Below are positions 39,850-51,300 of a DNA stretch of 64,000 bases, one piece after another (the stretch's first letter is position 1; each line of letters starts with the position of its first letter). The translations under genes and the position numbers were made by a program. The stretch is from Eublepharis macularius. Its lineage: Eukaryota > Chordata > Lepidosauria > Squamata > Eublepharidae. The notes below the pieces were generated by a model that was not told where the DNA came from, made no database searches, and saw nothing but the letters and a program-made list of their open reading frames with translations. The stretch spans positions 59,287,766-59,351,765 of the forward strand of contig NC_072801.1 of NCBI RefSeq assembly GCF_028583425.1. Direction: 5' to 3'.

Positions 39850-40290
39850 AAGGCCCATCTAGGCATTTTCTTCTCACAGAGTTCACCTCCAGTGATTCAC
39901 AAGCAGAGCACAAATTTGCCAGGCGCTCCCATTATCCTCAAAACCTGCTACTCAGAAGCTTAAATGCCTCTATAACATGGAGGTTGCATCCAGCAATCAT
40001 GGCTTCATTGTTAAAGGCTGATAAATTAATCCCATCTTTAAAAAAAACAGCCACGTTTGCAACCATCATCAAATTTTGAAGTAACAAATCCTCAAAGTTC
40101 ATGTTGTTTTGCATCAAGGATTTCCTTTTCTACAAACCTCTGTCTTACTGCCAATGGATTTTATCAGGTGCCCCTGTGTTCTAGAGGAGAACATGGAGAA
40201 ACAAATCTCTCTCTGTCCATTTTCTCAAAGCTGCTTGTGGTTTTATAAATCTTGGCCCTACATAATCATCTCCCTCCCTCCAAATGAAAA
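39850..40290 (+). repeat. CR1-like LINE 3' fragment
   Basis: GGCCCATCTAGGC start, TATAACATGGAGGTTGC..., and the AGAGGAGAACATGGAG segment. Diverged. Confidence 0.45.
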
Positions 40291-42478
40291 AGTGAGCTCA
40301 AAATCCACAGGATGCACTCTTCTTTCTCTCATTCTCTTACCTCCTCAGGAGACATCATTCTTTCCGACACATTTGCAATCATTATTCCAACTGAGCATGT
40401 ATGCTCCATCCTCTTTAGGAATCTGTGTGGGCAGTGGTGAGCTTGTTTGGGGCAGCCTATTCAGGCTTTGCCAGGGCACCACAGTGCCTCGGACAGCATT
40501 GCTTTGGACAAAGAGCAAATTCCCCTTGGGAATGGAGGTTGGTGGCTCAACCACAGGAGAAAAGCTGGGAATTCTTTCTTAAAAAACAAAACGTGACAAT
40601 AGCAACTCTCGGCAGCTGCATAAAATCCTAATTCCTTTGGTGCTTATAATAGAGACCACCAAACAGGTTGCTGTTTTCAGAATGGATTATGGTTAGCCAC
40701 GGCAGTGCATGACCACCTAGCATAAAAGGTGTTCTATTCCAGAATGTATAAACAATGGGATTCACTAGGGGCCTTCTACTTTGAGGATGCCAGTTCTGAT
40801 ACCAAGTAGGACTGTGACATGAAGCTTCTACCTTAGCAAGGGATGTGCCAGTGTTACCCTTCTGGGTTAAGTTTCCTCAGCTCCATTCTCCTGCTTATTT
40901 CACCTGTCTCTTTGCTGACTGCTCTTTCTTTTCCCTCCTTGTTTAATACAGATAACTGGGAGACAGTGGTTCCTCATCATGTCAGTTATCTTGGGAATAA
41001 ACATGCGGAGACCATATCATTCCTTCTCAGGTCAAATCCAGACTGTTGTACTCCTTGGCCTCCTGACAAACATAAAGCCCAGGTAAACACAACATTCCTA
41101 GTGGCCTTTTTACACAAAAAGGTGGCCCAACCAAGCCAAGACTTGAGGAAACAGCCATTTTGAATAATCTCTTCAGTTCTGCAACAGTATTCACATTATT
41201 GGTAGCTGTACTCAAGGGGTACCGTCCCTTTGCACTTATGCTTGGTCCTGCAGTATTAAATTTAACGAGTTATCCTAATTGCCATAAAGATGGAAACTGG
41301 TGATTTGGGGGCAGGAGAAATGGACTTTAATGGTTTGACCTGAGTAAGATCAACTATGTAATCACATGAAACCCTGTATTTTAGATATCAAAAATACTTT
41401 TCTGTAAAAAATGGGCATTGTTTTCATCATGTACTTAAGGAAGTGAGTGAAAGGGTCTTTTATGTAAAAATGGTGCTTAATTGGAGAAAGTTCCAAATAT
41501 CAGTTGGTGGTGTACCACAGTGGTTATGGGCATGCATTGTAATATGGAAAGTCCCTGTTTCAGATCTTGCCTCTGCTACAAATTCAAGCAAACTACCTTT
41601 TCTCTCTCTAACCCCATTCACCCACAATATCGGGATGATTTTGGTCCATCTTACAGGATTGTTGTAGCAAGATAATACACATAAAGCTGCCTAGGGCATC
41701 AGAGAATGGAGAGGTGGCATATAAATGTTTTAGAGGCTGTTTTGAACACTGACAATGCTACGCAAATGTGAACTATTATTATATGTTAAAACACGTTTCC
41801 ACTTTTTTTTATAGAAACTAGCACAGGTTTCAACCATGTACCTTAGGAATGAAGCAACCCAAAGAAACTTTTCTTTGGGGTGCTTTATAGCCTAAACATC
41901 CTGCTTAATCTAGGATTTCAACAGATTTACAATCTGTTGCAAAATTTGCAAGATGCCTTTATTTCAACATGCAAAGCCATTACAGGCTCTTACTCTATTA
42001 GGGAAACAATGTTTTGAAGCTCGCAGCATTTCCAAATACAAATCTATTCCACCCTATTAAAAAAAAGTATTATGTTTCTATATAGGAAGAATATCCAGTT
42101 ATTGATCTTCTTATGCTTTTTATCCTCAGCGCTGAGAAATGTTGAATTTCTAAAAACAAAACCCACTTAATACTTTTTAAAAATACATTTATTAAGCCAT
42201 GCAAATACCTTTGATGAAGACTAATCCAAATGACACCTTAATAAAAGGATTAAAGTGGCTTTGGGTGTCCCCCCCCCTTCTACTTTGGACCAGCGTGGTT
42301 CCCAGCAGCCTCATTTTATTGTATTTCTGCCATGCAAATTCCCTTAAATACGTGACTCCTGTGTAAAAAGAATGCACTTTCCCCCGCTAGAGGCATCCTT
42401 TTCTCATTTACTAGACACACGCCTGCCGCCAGCATATTGCATTTTAACAGGATCCGGGACGCCAATGAACTCCGCCTA
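40291..42478. other. between TULP2 and NUCB1, mostly unassigned
   Basis: Apart from the SINE at 41497 nothing is recognised. Confidence 0.45.
41497..41738 (+). repeat. tRNA-derived SINE
   Basis: GTGTACCACAGTGGTTATGG head, B box TTTCAGATCTTGCC and a GGCATATAAATG tail. Confidence 0.6.
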
Positions 42479-42683
42479 CTTGGAGTTGCCAGTTTCGGGT
42501 CGGGAAATTCCTGGAGAATTGAGAAGGGTAGAGTTTGGGGAGGGAAAGGAACTCAGTGGGATATAATGCCATAGAGCCCATCCGCCAAAGTAGCCATTTT
42601 CTCCAAGGGAACTGTTCTTTTTCGTCTGGCGGTAAGCTGTATTTCAGGGAGATCTCCAGGCGACACCTGGAGTTAGCAACCCA
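42479..42683 (+). mobile_element. GGTTGCCA-family MITE next to the NUCB1 promoter
   Basis: TTGGAGTTGCCAGTTTCGG to GTTAGCAACCCA. It abuts and partly overlaps the left edge of the CpG-rich promoter. Confidence 0.75.
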
Positions 42684-42990
42684 ACCTCTACTCCTCCGCC
42701 GCCTACACGAAAAATCTGGACAAGTGGAAAGGGGGAGGCGGGGGGGGGGGAGAAGGCGTAGCGTCGTACGCAAAAATAAACCATGACGCGAGAAGGAGCG
42801 CCGGACATGACACTGCGAAGGTGGCGAAGTCTGAAACAGGGGGAAAGAGGGCGGGGCTCAATATGCAGATATAGGGGCGGGGAATAGCGAAAGGAAGTGG
42901 CCTTCGGGGCGCGGGGAAGGTGGTGGAATAGTCGGGTTGCTTTAGAGTCCAAGGTAAGTCAGCGAGCATGCGCGGGTCGACCCTCTCCCC
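42640..42990 (+). promoter_or_regulatory. CpG-rich promoter of NUCB1
   Basis: A dense cluster of CpG dinucleotides, unlike the CpG-poor flanks. It holds two GC boxes of the GGGCGGGG type near 42849 and 42875, an ETS-like AGGAAGTGG near 42893 and no TATA box at a sensible place. It ends at a consensus splice donor. This is the usual look of a housekeeping vertebrate promoter. Whether it also drives TULP2 leftward is unknown. Confidence 0.65.
42895..42953 (+). other. NUCB1: probable NUCB1 untranslated exon 1 (start approximate)
   Basis: The GC-rich stretch ends in AAG followed by GTAAGT at 42954. The next acceptor (44283) opens the exon carrying the NUCB1 ATG. The 5' edge is a guess; only the donor side is supported. 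Confidence 0.5.
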
Positions 42991-43165
42991 GGGGTCTGGG
43001 TTGAGTGCTAAGGTTAAGCCTAGGTTGCCAACCTCCAGGTGATGACTGATCAAGTCCCCGGGGTTATTTGCTGTCATGACTCAGCCTTGTGGCTTTACTG
43101 CGGCTCTCTAGCCCATGGGGCTGAGCCTTATTGGGAAGAAGCTTACCTGCTTCCTGTCGTTATAC

Positions 43166-43373
43166 TAGGGTTGCCAGTCTTCAGGTGGCGGCTGGAGATC
43201 TCCCGGAATTACAATTGATCTCCAGGTGATAGAAATCAGTTCCCCTGGAGAAAATGGGTGGACTCTATGGCACTATGCTATTCTGAGGACCCCTTACATC
43301 CCCAAACCTCACCCTCTCCAGTAACCACCCCTAAAATCTCCAGGAATTTCCCAACCTGGACCTGGCAACCCTA
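43166..43373 (-). mobile_element. GGTTGCCA-family MITE with perfect 8-bp duplication
   Basis: TAGGGTTGCCAGTC to CTGGCAACCCTA, flanked by CGTTATAC at 43158-43165 and 43374-43381. In NUCB1 intron 1. Confidence 0.88.
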
Positions 43374-43391
43374 CGTTATACGTTTGCTTTT

Positions 43392-43575
43392 TAGGGGTGC
43401 CAACCACCATGTGGTGGCTGGAGACCTGGAATTACAATTGATCTCCAGGTTTCAGTTCCCTGGGAGAAAATGGCTACTTTGGAGGGTGGGCTGTATGGCA
43501 TTCTACCCTGCTGAGGTCCATCCCCTCCCCAAACCCTGCTTCCCTAGGCTGCATTCCCCAAATCTGGAGAAAAAC
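43392..43575 (-). mobile_element. GGTTGCCA-family MITE, end-truncated
   Basis: Starts TAGGGGTGCCAACC 18 bases after the previous copy, same orientation; the far end is lost near 43575. Confidence 0.75.
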
Positions 43576-43827
43576 CCTGCTATTCTCATATATTAGGTTT
43601 CCATGACGAGATGGAAGAGTCTTTTTTTCTATTATCGTTTTCTGTTTCTGTCCTTTAATAGTGTGTGAGTAAAATGTGACAGTTCACATTTTCCACGGAA
43701 TTTCTCTGATGTCTACACTGCTGACGTTACCCAGTGTGGGTCTTTCCTTCCTCTTTTACTGTGGCTTAGTATATACATTCTATAGAATGAGGTAGCAGCA
43801 TTCGGAGGTAGATGTCATTTTGAATGT

Positions 43828-44040
43828 TTATGTATTCTAATGTTTATACCAGAGAGACCCAAAGCAGCATATGATGTTCTTTTCCCCTCAATTTTATCCT
43901 CACAACAGCAACCCTGTGAGGTAGGTTATGTTGAGAGAGTGACTGACCCAAGATCCCCCAACAAGTGCCCATAGCAGAGTGGGGATTCAAACCTGTCTTT
44001 TCAATAACCATCATGGCTACCCACTGCAACTAGAATCAGT
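43828..44040 (-). repeat. tRNA-derived SINE
   Basis: Antisense B box GGGATTCAAACC and the CCTCACAACAGCAACCC body. In NUCB1 intron 1. Confidence 0.65.
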
Positions 44041-44302
44041 GACACGCTGGCTGCTGTGCGTAAAGCATTTCTAGTCAATCCTGTGCCAATCTTCTTAGAG
44101 AGAAATTTTCCTTTTACACGGGGAAATAGAAAAGGTGTGATCTCTCACTTATTGTTAGTCTGTTCTGCTATCTCATATCTCATAACCATCTCATTCTACT
44201 GTCTATGATATGGGGCTGCTCCAAATTTAAATCACTTCCAGCAGTGATGGAACTCTTCCCCAACCCTTATGTCCTTATTGCAGGTTATAGACACAGGAGG
44301 CA

Positions 44303-44410
44303 ATGCATCTGACGTGGCTCATAAGTGCTGCCCTTTTGGGACTGGCAACCTGTGTGCCCATTGAACGTCCCAAGGAGAAACAAGAGGAAGAAACTCCCCC
44401 GGAACCGTCA
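44303..44410 (+). CDS. NUCB1: NUCB1 coding exon 1 (signal peptide)
   Basis: The exon itself opens at 44284 after tgcag; the first ATG is at 44303. It encodes residues 1-36: [17 protein letters not shown], then [16 protein letters not shown]. The predicted cleavage before VPIER parallels human NUCB1 (VPLERG). Donor GTAAGT. Confidence 0.92.
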
Positions 44411-45237
44411 GTAAGTGCGGTACTGTCCACCCCCTGGGAAAGCATCCTTTAGACGCTTCTGTGCATGCCAGGGAAGTATGTCAGTGGTTGGATTGCTGGG
44501 CGGTACCTCCAGTTTTGGGTACTGCCTGATTTTTACTGGTGCAGCTTTTGTTACCTCTGTTCTGCTCTAATGGATGATCCTACACCACTGGAAGGCTTGG
44601 TTGACAGAAACAAATACAGGAAGTTAGGCAACATTTAGAACAACTGATGTACTACTTAGCCATACCGAACTCTTTCACAGTTTGCATGTTCAAAGTGCAT
44701 GGCTAAGATGATGTTTCCTTCATAGCATCAACATCTAGACCTAGCTCTATCATGGGCTATATAGAAAAGTTTTTCATAGGGTCCTCTAATCTCATCCTTT
44801 TACAAATTATCCTGGGGCATGGGGACTTAAATTGACTAAACTATCCACTGATGGAGACCTTTCAGACACATTTGATAAACTGGTGATGCTAAGTAAGTGA
44901 ACAGATAACAGGGTAAAAAAACAGACACCAAGAGAGGCACCTGCAAAATCAGATTTCTAGCTCTCTACTGTTTATTCTGATTGGCAGTGTTTGGAGTTGG
45001 TTGGATACTAGTAGAGCTCTGTACAATCATACGTTTTACTGCCTCTCCCAGGGCTGTATTATTCATAAGCCTGACTAGGCTGAAGCCTAGGAGCCCTGCA
45101 GGGACTAGGGGACCGTCAATTTTTTTGCTGAGGTACTGTTACCTGTGCCCTAGGGCACCAATGGTTAAAGCACTTTGCACTCTGCGCTGTAGCAATACAT
45201 GTACATATATATTTATCCATATATATACTCTCATAAG

Positions 45238-45285
<48 letters not shown>

Positions 45286-45311
45286 TATATAGAGAGAGAG
45301 TATATAGAGAG

Positions 45312-45342
<31 letters not shown>

Positions 45343-48300
45343 TATAGAGAGAGAGAGTATACTTATGAGAGTATATACACACACACTTTAAGCTGTAGTG
45401 AGGTGAAAGATGGAAGTGCTAGAGGGGGCCAAAATACCTGAAAGCCTAGGGGCCCAGCCATGGGTTAATACGGCCATGACCTCCCCAGATACTTTTCCAA
45501 AAAGGAAATAGGAGGTTGCCTTAGAAAGCCTGTGATGTTGCAGGGGATTCTGGGTAAACTTTGCTTTCCTTTGGCAAGAGGAGTACTTGGAAAGAGAGGA
45601 GTCCTGACTGGTGGTGTTGGGCTAAAAAGAGTCATGCTCCCCTCCCTTCAGCGTAGCTGCATGTGGGGGGAGCGGAGGGGAGGCTGGAGAAAAAGGAGCT
45701 GCAGTGGAGAAGCGAGTAAGTCCAGGGCCTGTAGAAACCTGCAGTCATTGGTTGTAGTTCTCCCAAGTCTCAGGCGAGGAAAGATTTTTCCAAGTACCTG
45801 TGACCTGACATCTTTTTATCTGGACCTGCTTGCTGTGGTATCACTTGGTGAAGGCCCCTCTCTAGTTGGGACCCAGTTAACCTGACTCCTTCCTCTTTGT
45901 TTTTGCACAGGACACAGGCCTTTTTTACCACCGCTACCTTCAGGAAGTCATCAACGTGTTGGAAACGGATGGGCACTTCCGAGAGAAGCTCCAGGCAGCC
46001 AATGCTGAGGACATCAAGGTGGTTTGGGTTACTCAAATGACTGTTTGGGATTTGGTGGTATTAGTGAGAGCAGATTTTTTTTTCTGATCTGCAGCCTGAG
46101 GATTTGGGTAGATAGTGAAATATGGCATTTCCTACATGAGGATTTCTGCAGTGGTGGTGGATGCCCTGAACCTTTGACCTGGAATGTTTCTTGCCACTGC
46201 TTATGTGGGGACTTGTTAACTTCAGTGAAACTCTGAGGAAACACTGAGAACAGCCCCCTCTATCTTTTCCTTTTCTCTTTCAGAGTGGGAAACTGAGCAA
46301 AGAGCTGGATTTTGTCAGCCACCACGTCCGCACCAAACTGGATGAACTGAAGCGTCAGGAAGTGTCCCGGCTCCGGATGCTTTTGAAGGCCAAGATGGAT
46401 GCCAACATGGAACAAGGTGAGTTGAGACAGAAGTAAGTGCTGTGGGAAAGGTGGAGCTCCTGGAAAAGCTTGGAGTGGAGATTTAAGAATTGGAAAGGAC
46501 TGTTTGCACCAGGGAGTTCTGGGTTCTGGCGCTGGCGCTGTTGCCGGTGGGTCTGATGCAGTGTAATGGACCTGGGTTCTAATGTAATAGGTGGAAAGAC
46601 AGTTTTGATGTTACTCTTTCACAGAATCAATTCTTTCAAAGTGGTGAAGGTGGAGAATTCCCTCCAGTCAAAGTTGACTTATGGTGACCTGCTGGGATTT
46701 TCATGGCAAGAGACTAACAGAGGTGGTTTGCTATTGCCTGCCTCTTCAACCCTGGTCTTCATTGGAGGTCTCCCAACTCCAAGGCCGACCCTGCTTGGCT
46801 TCTGAGATCTGACGAGATCAGGCTCACCTGGGCTATACAGATCAGGGCTCTTTTAAAGTACTATAGTACTTAAAAGGCAGATACGCTGCACCTTCAGCTC
46901 ATAGTTGCAACTTGCAAAATCTCCAATTATAAAACTGCAGTTGCTGTAAAAATATCACGGCACTCTTAAAATCTGGAACAGTCAATAGTGTTAAAAATAT
47001 TGAGGTTGTCAATAACATTCCTGATGGGGCAGATCTGTCAGGCCCAGTATCCTATTTCCCACCCTGGTCAGCCAGGTGCCCTCCCTAAAGAAGGGAGGGA
47101 TTCCCCCTCTGATTGTAGATCAGCTGGTTTTTAGAGGGAGACTGCTTCTGAACATGGAGGCTCCATTTAGCGGTCATGGTTAATAGCCATGGATGGGTTC
47201 ATCCTCTATGCGTTTGTCTGGTCCCCTTTTAAAGCTAATTACATTCACAGCCATCGCTGCATCCCGTGGCAGGGAATTCCATGTTAATTACTATTTGAGC
47301 GTAGAAGTCCTTCATCTTGAACCTATTGCCTATTAACTTCATTGAGTGTCCCAAGTTCTAGTACTATGAGAGAAGGAGGAAAAAGTTCTCCCACTTCCAC
47401 CTCCCCGTACGTAATCTTACAAACTTCCTATCATACAGTATGATAAGCAGCAGAAAATAAATTGTTGCCATAGAGCCAGCAGCCCCTAACTCAGTCACAG
47501 CAATAATTTAGGAATTCAAGAACTGTAGCTGTGTAAGATGGCAACGCATACAAAGAAATTCAATAGTGTTATTGGCCTAGTATATTTAGGTATTAAAGGT
47601 GGGGCAAATGAAATGCACATGACCAATACACCAGGGTAGGAACCCTGGCTCGGATCCTATCGCATGCTTACCTCTGGCCACTGCAGAGGCTTTCCCCAAC
47701 TGTGGTGCTTGCTTCCTCTTCTGCTAGAACTCCCATGTGCACAAGGATCAGAGTTCTTCAGGGAGCCCTTGCACACGTGCAAGTGGAAAAGAAAGCAAGC
47801 ACCACAGTGGAGAAAAGCCTCTGCAGTAACTGGAGGAAAGGGTGATGGGCACTGTATCATAGGATCTAAGCTACTAGCCCCAAACTTTAGACTAGGTGCT
47901 CAGTGGATAGATGGAGGGGGGTGGAGCTTGAGAGCCATGGGGCCACAGCAGAAAAGGATCTGGGGACACATGGAGCAAGATCTCCAGGGATGACTTTAAT
48001 TTATGGGCAGGTTTAACGGGAATTGCACTATATAATCTCTAATTCAAGACATACCACTTCTGAATGCAAAGGATCCATTTCTTGCTGTTACTGTTGATAA
48101 ACCTGTCCCCTGTAACCTGCTTTAATTACAGATAGAGAATTGTATCCCTAAGCAGTGGGTCTTCTCTTTTGTTCCCAGATGTTCAGATCGATCACCGGAA
48201 TTTACTGAAGCAGTTTGAACATCTAGACCCTCAAAACCAGCACACGTTCGAAGCGCGAGACTTGGAGTTGCTTATTCAGACTGTATGTCTCATTCTGCTT

Positions 48301-51300
48301 CTTTCAAAACAGAAAGTCAGCCAGGCTGTTTTTGTCTACCGCTAACTTGCTTCTTGCTTCATACGTGCAAATAGTGTCCAGTCTGGTGCAACTAAAATGC
48401 TCCACCGTTCTTTTTTTTTTAAGGAAGGGCCCAATATCGTGCCTTTGCTTCACCCCTCTGTGCAGCACCTTTGCTCCACACTGAAGGTGTTGGAGTTCTA
48501 GTTTTGCGACAGCAGAAACATGGAAGTGTGCTGGGTGCTGAATTCTGGGTGCTTGCAAGGGGATGTGCATGGCCAGTGTTGCTGGCGGGATTGCCAGCTT
48601 GTCACCCAGCCTCTGTAGCTGCACAGCTTGATTGGAAGCTGCAGGGGAAGCTGCTTGCAGCCTAGAGGTGAACGTTATCAAGCTAGTGTTTGAAAAGTAA
48701 CAGCTGCAGAGGCTGGTTGATCAGTTGGAAACTGTGGCAGGACGGTAACTTGGCCGATGTCCCTAGTGTTCATGTTCTTCCCCCCTTCTGTTCATGGGGG
48801 TGCAGCCATGGAGGAAGAGATTCCCTGAGTATTTCAGGGCATTGCACGTTGTTGAGATTCCGTTCCTCTGGAACAGCAGCCTCCTCAGATGCTGTTAGCA
48901 CAGTCTTCTGGGTGACCCCATTGTAAGCCCATTGCTTTCAGTGGTCTTAGGGTGGAGTATCTCTGCCTAGGATTGCACGGTAATTCTCACGCATGTTTTC
49001 TTCTGGGAGTTAAAATGTCTCTCTACTTCCTCCTCCATGAATAGCTGCTTATCTACAAAGCAGAACATTTTCTGACCAGCTTGTCAGCTTGTATTGTACT
49101 GTGTGTTTCTTACCATTTGCCTAAATAAACACAGCACATTCTGAGTCTGAATGCACATCCAGCTTATTCTGATTGTATTCTCAAAGGGTGCAGATGGCAA
49201 GTCTGAGGTCAACCAGGGCAGCCTTGCCAGATACTGAACAGACTCCTGAGCTGCTGTAGCACAGTGGTTGGACTGTGAATCAGCACTCTGCTGGTTCGAA
49301 TCCCACTTCTGCTATGAGCTCATCAGGTGGGCCAGCCACTCTTTTCAGCTCCAGCTCCCCAGCTGTATTGTGGGGATAATGATAACACTGACTTTGTTCA
49401 CCACTCTGAGTGGAGCACTTATGTGTCCAGTAGGGCGGTATATAAGCGCAGTTGTTGTTGTTACTTTCACTTGGGAGAAAGTAACATTAAACTCTTGAGT
49501 AAACAAGGGGAAATGCTGAAGTACTTGGAGTTTTTTAGTTCTGGAAAAAACTGATAAGGGAGGCACAATGGGGATTTTTATAAGATTGTGGTATGGAGAA
49601 AGTGACTAGAGAACATTTTGTCCAATTTATATGGCAGTGAGTGGGGAGCTCTTGGGGAACACTTTCCAGCTTTAACTTCTGCCACTAGTGTGTGTGTTTG
49701 TGTGCATGCGCGCGCGCGCGCGCGCGCGCGCGCATGTGTGTAAAGTGCTGTCAAGTTGTAACTGACTTGTGGCTACCCCATAGAGTTTTCAAGGCAAGAG
49801 ACTTCAAAGGTGGTTTGCCATTGCCTGCCACTGTGTAGCAACCCCGGATTTCCTTGGGGGTGGGGGCCTCCCATCCATGTACTTGCTTAGCTTCTGAGAT
49901 CTGATGTGATCAGGCTAGCCCACGTCAGGATCAGCCACTAACAGGTGACATATTTTTATCCTTCCTTTCCTCCAAGTAGTTCAAGGTTTGCACCCATGCT
50001 TCCGTCCTCCTCTCTTTTATCCTCCCAGTAACCCTGTGAGGTAGGTCAACCCTGTGAGTGGAGTGATGTGGTGATAGCAGCTAGATGATTTTTGAAGATT
50101 AGAAAACTGAATGCAGGATACATCTATCAATATTAGTTTAATGGAATCCTAAAGTTCAAAGTTAATATGCCACTGAATATCAGATTTTTTATTTTTTATT
50201 TTTTTTGCTTGGAAGGAGGAATGGCAGCAAAAGCTGTTGCTTTCTAGCCCCGCTTTTTGGCTTCTGGGAGATATCTGGAGGCTGGACTAGATGGTCTTTT
50301 CGCCTGACCCAGCAGGGTTGTTCTTGCAGCCTGAGCCTATGGACGGGGATGTAAGAAGGCAAGGGATCTTGCTTGGAGTAGCTGTTCCTGTCACAGTGAT
50401 AAGGGCAGCTGAACTTGGAAGAATGTTCCCTTCTGTGTGACTTGTTAAAAAGGCACAGGAGCTCTTTCAGCATCTGGACCTTGTTTTAACAAAGAGTTGA
50501 TGTCCAGAGGAATGGAGCAGGTAGGACAGTGGTCGGAGGAGTTGGCTCTTCAGGATTCTTTGGGAAAGGAATGGGAATGTATGGCCTAGACCAGGATATG
50601 TGGTAGCTTCAGGCTTCCTGATGGCCCAGGATCTCTGTCTCTTTTTCTGCACCTCCCAGGCTACTAAGCACCTAGAGAACTTCGATGCGGACCACCACAA
50701 TGAGTTCAAGCGCTATGAGATGATGAAGGAACATGAGCGGCGAGAGTACCTGAAGTCTCTGGATGAGGAGAAGCGTCGTGAGGAGGAAGCGCGTTTCGAG
50801 GAGCTCAAGAAGAAACACAAAGAGCACCCGAAAGTCAATGCCCCAGTAGGGAGAACTTATTTGGGTTGTTGGAGGGGGGATGTGGCAAATTCTTTCAATA
50901 TGTCTTGACCACCGTATCTATCACCCTATACAGGGAAGTCAAGATCAACTCAAGGAGGTCTGGCAGGAGACCGATGGCTTAGACCCCAATGAGTTCGACC
51001 CCAAGACCTTCTTCAACTTGCATGGTAATGAAGGAATGTGCTCCTGGCAGACACCCTTCAGCTCTGACTTTAACAGTGTCTAAAGGGAAGTTAGGTTGAG
51101 TGAGCTTCATAGCTGAGTTGGGATTTCAACATGCATCTTTCCCATCTTACTACACATTCTAACCACTATGTAACACTGCCTTCCTTAAGAAGAACTCGTT
51201 GGGGTTTATAATAACCAGTTCCTTAGCTGCCTGTAATGAATTACCTCTGGGTGCTCAGGGAAGTAATGCAGAAGTCAGTTGTTAAATTTTCCATTAAGCC

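Noticed and set aside
45116-45441. Overlapping 80-100-codon frames on both strands
   Set aside because: Products of the TC/GA/TA microsatellite (Ser-Leu and Arg-Glu repeats).
49263-49320. A tRNA gene (B box GGTTCGAATCCC)
   Set aside because: No cloverleaf can be drawn, and the sequence runs on into a SINE body and tail.
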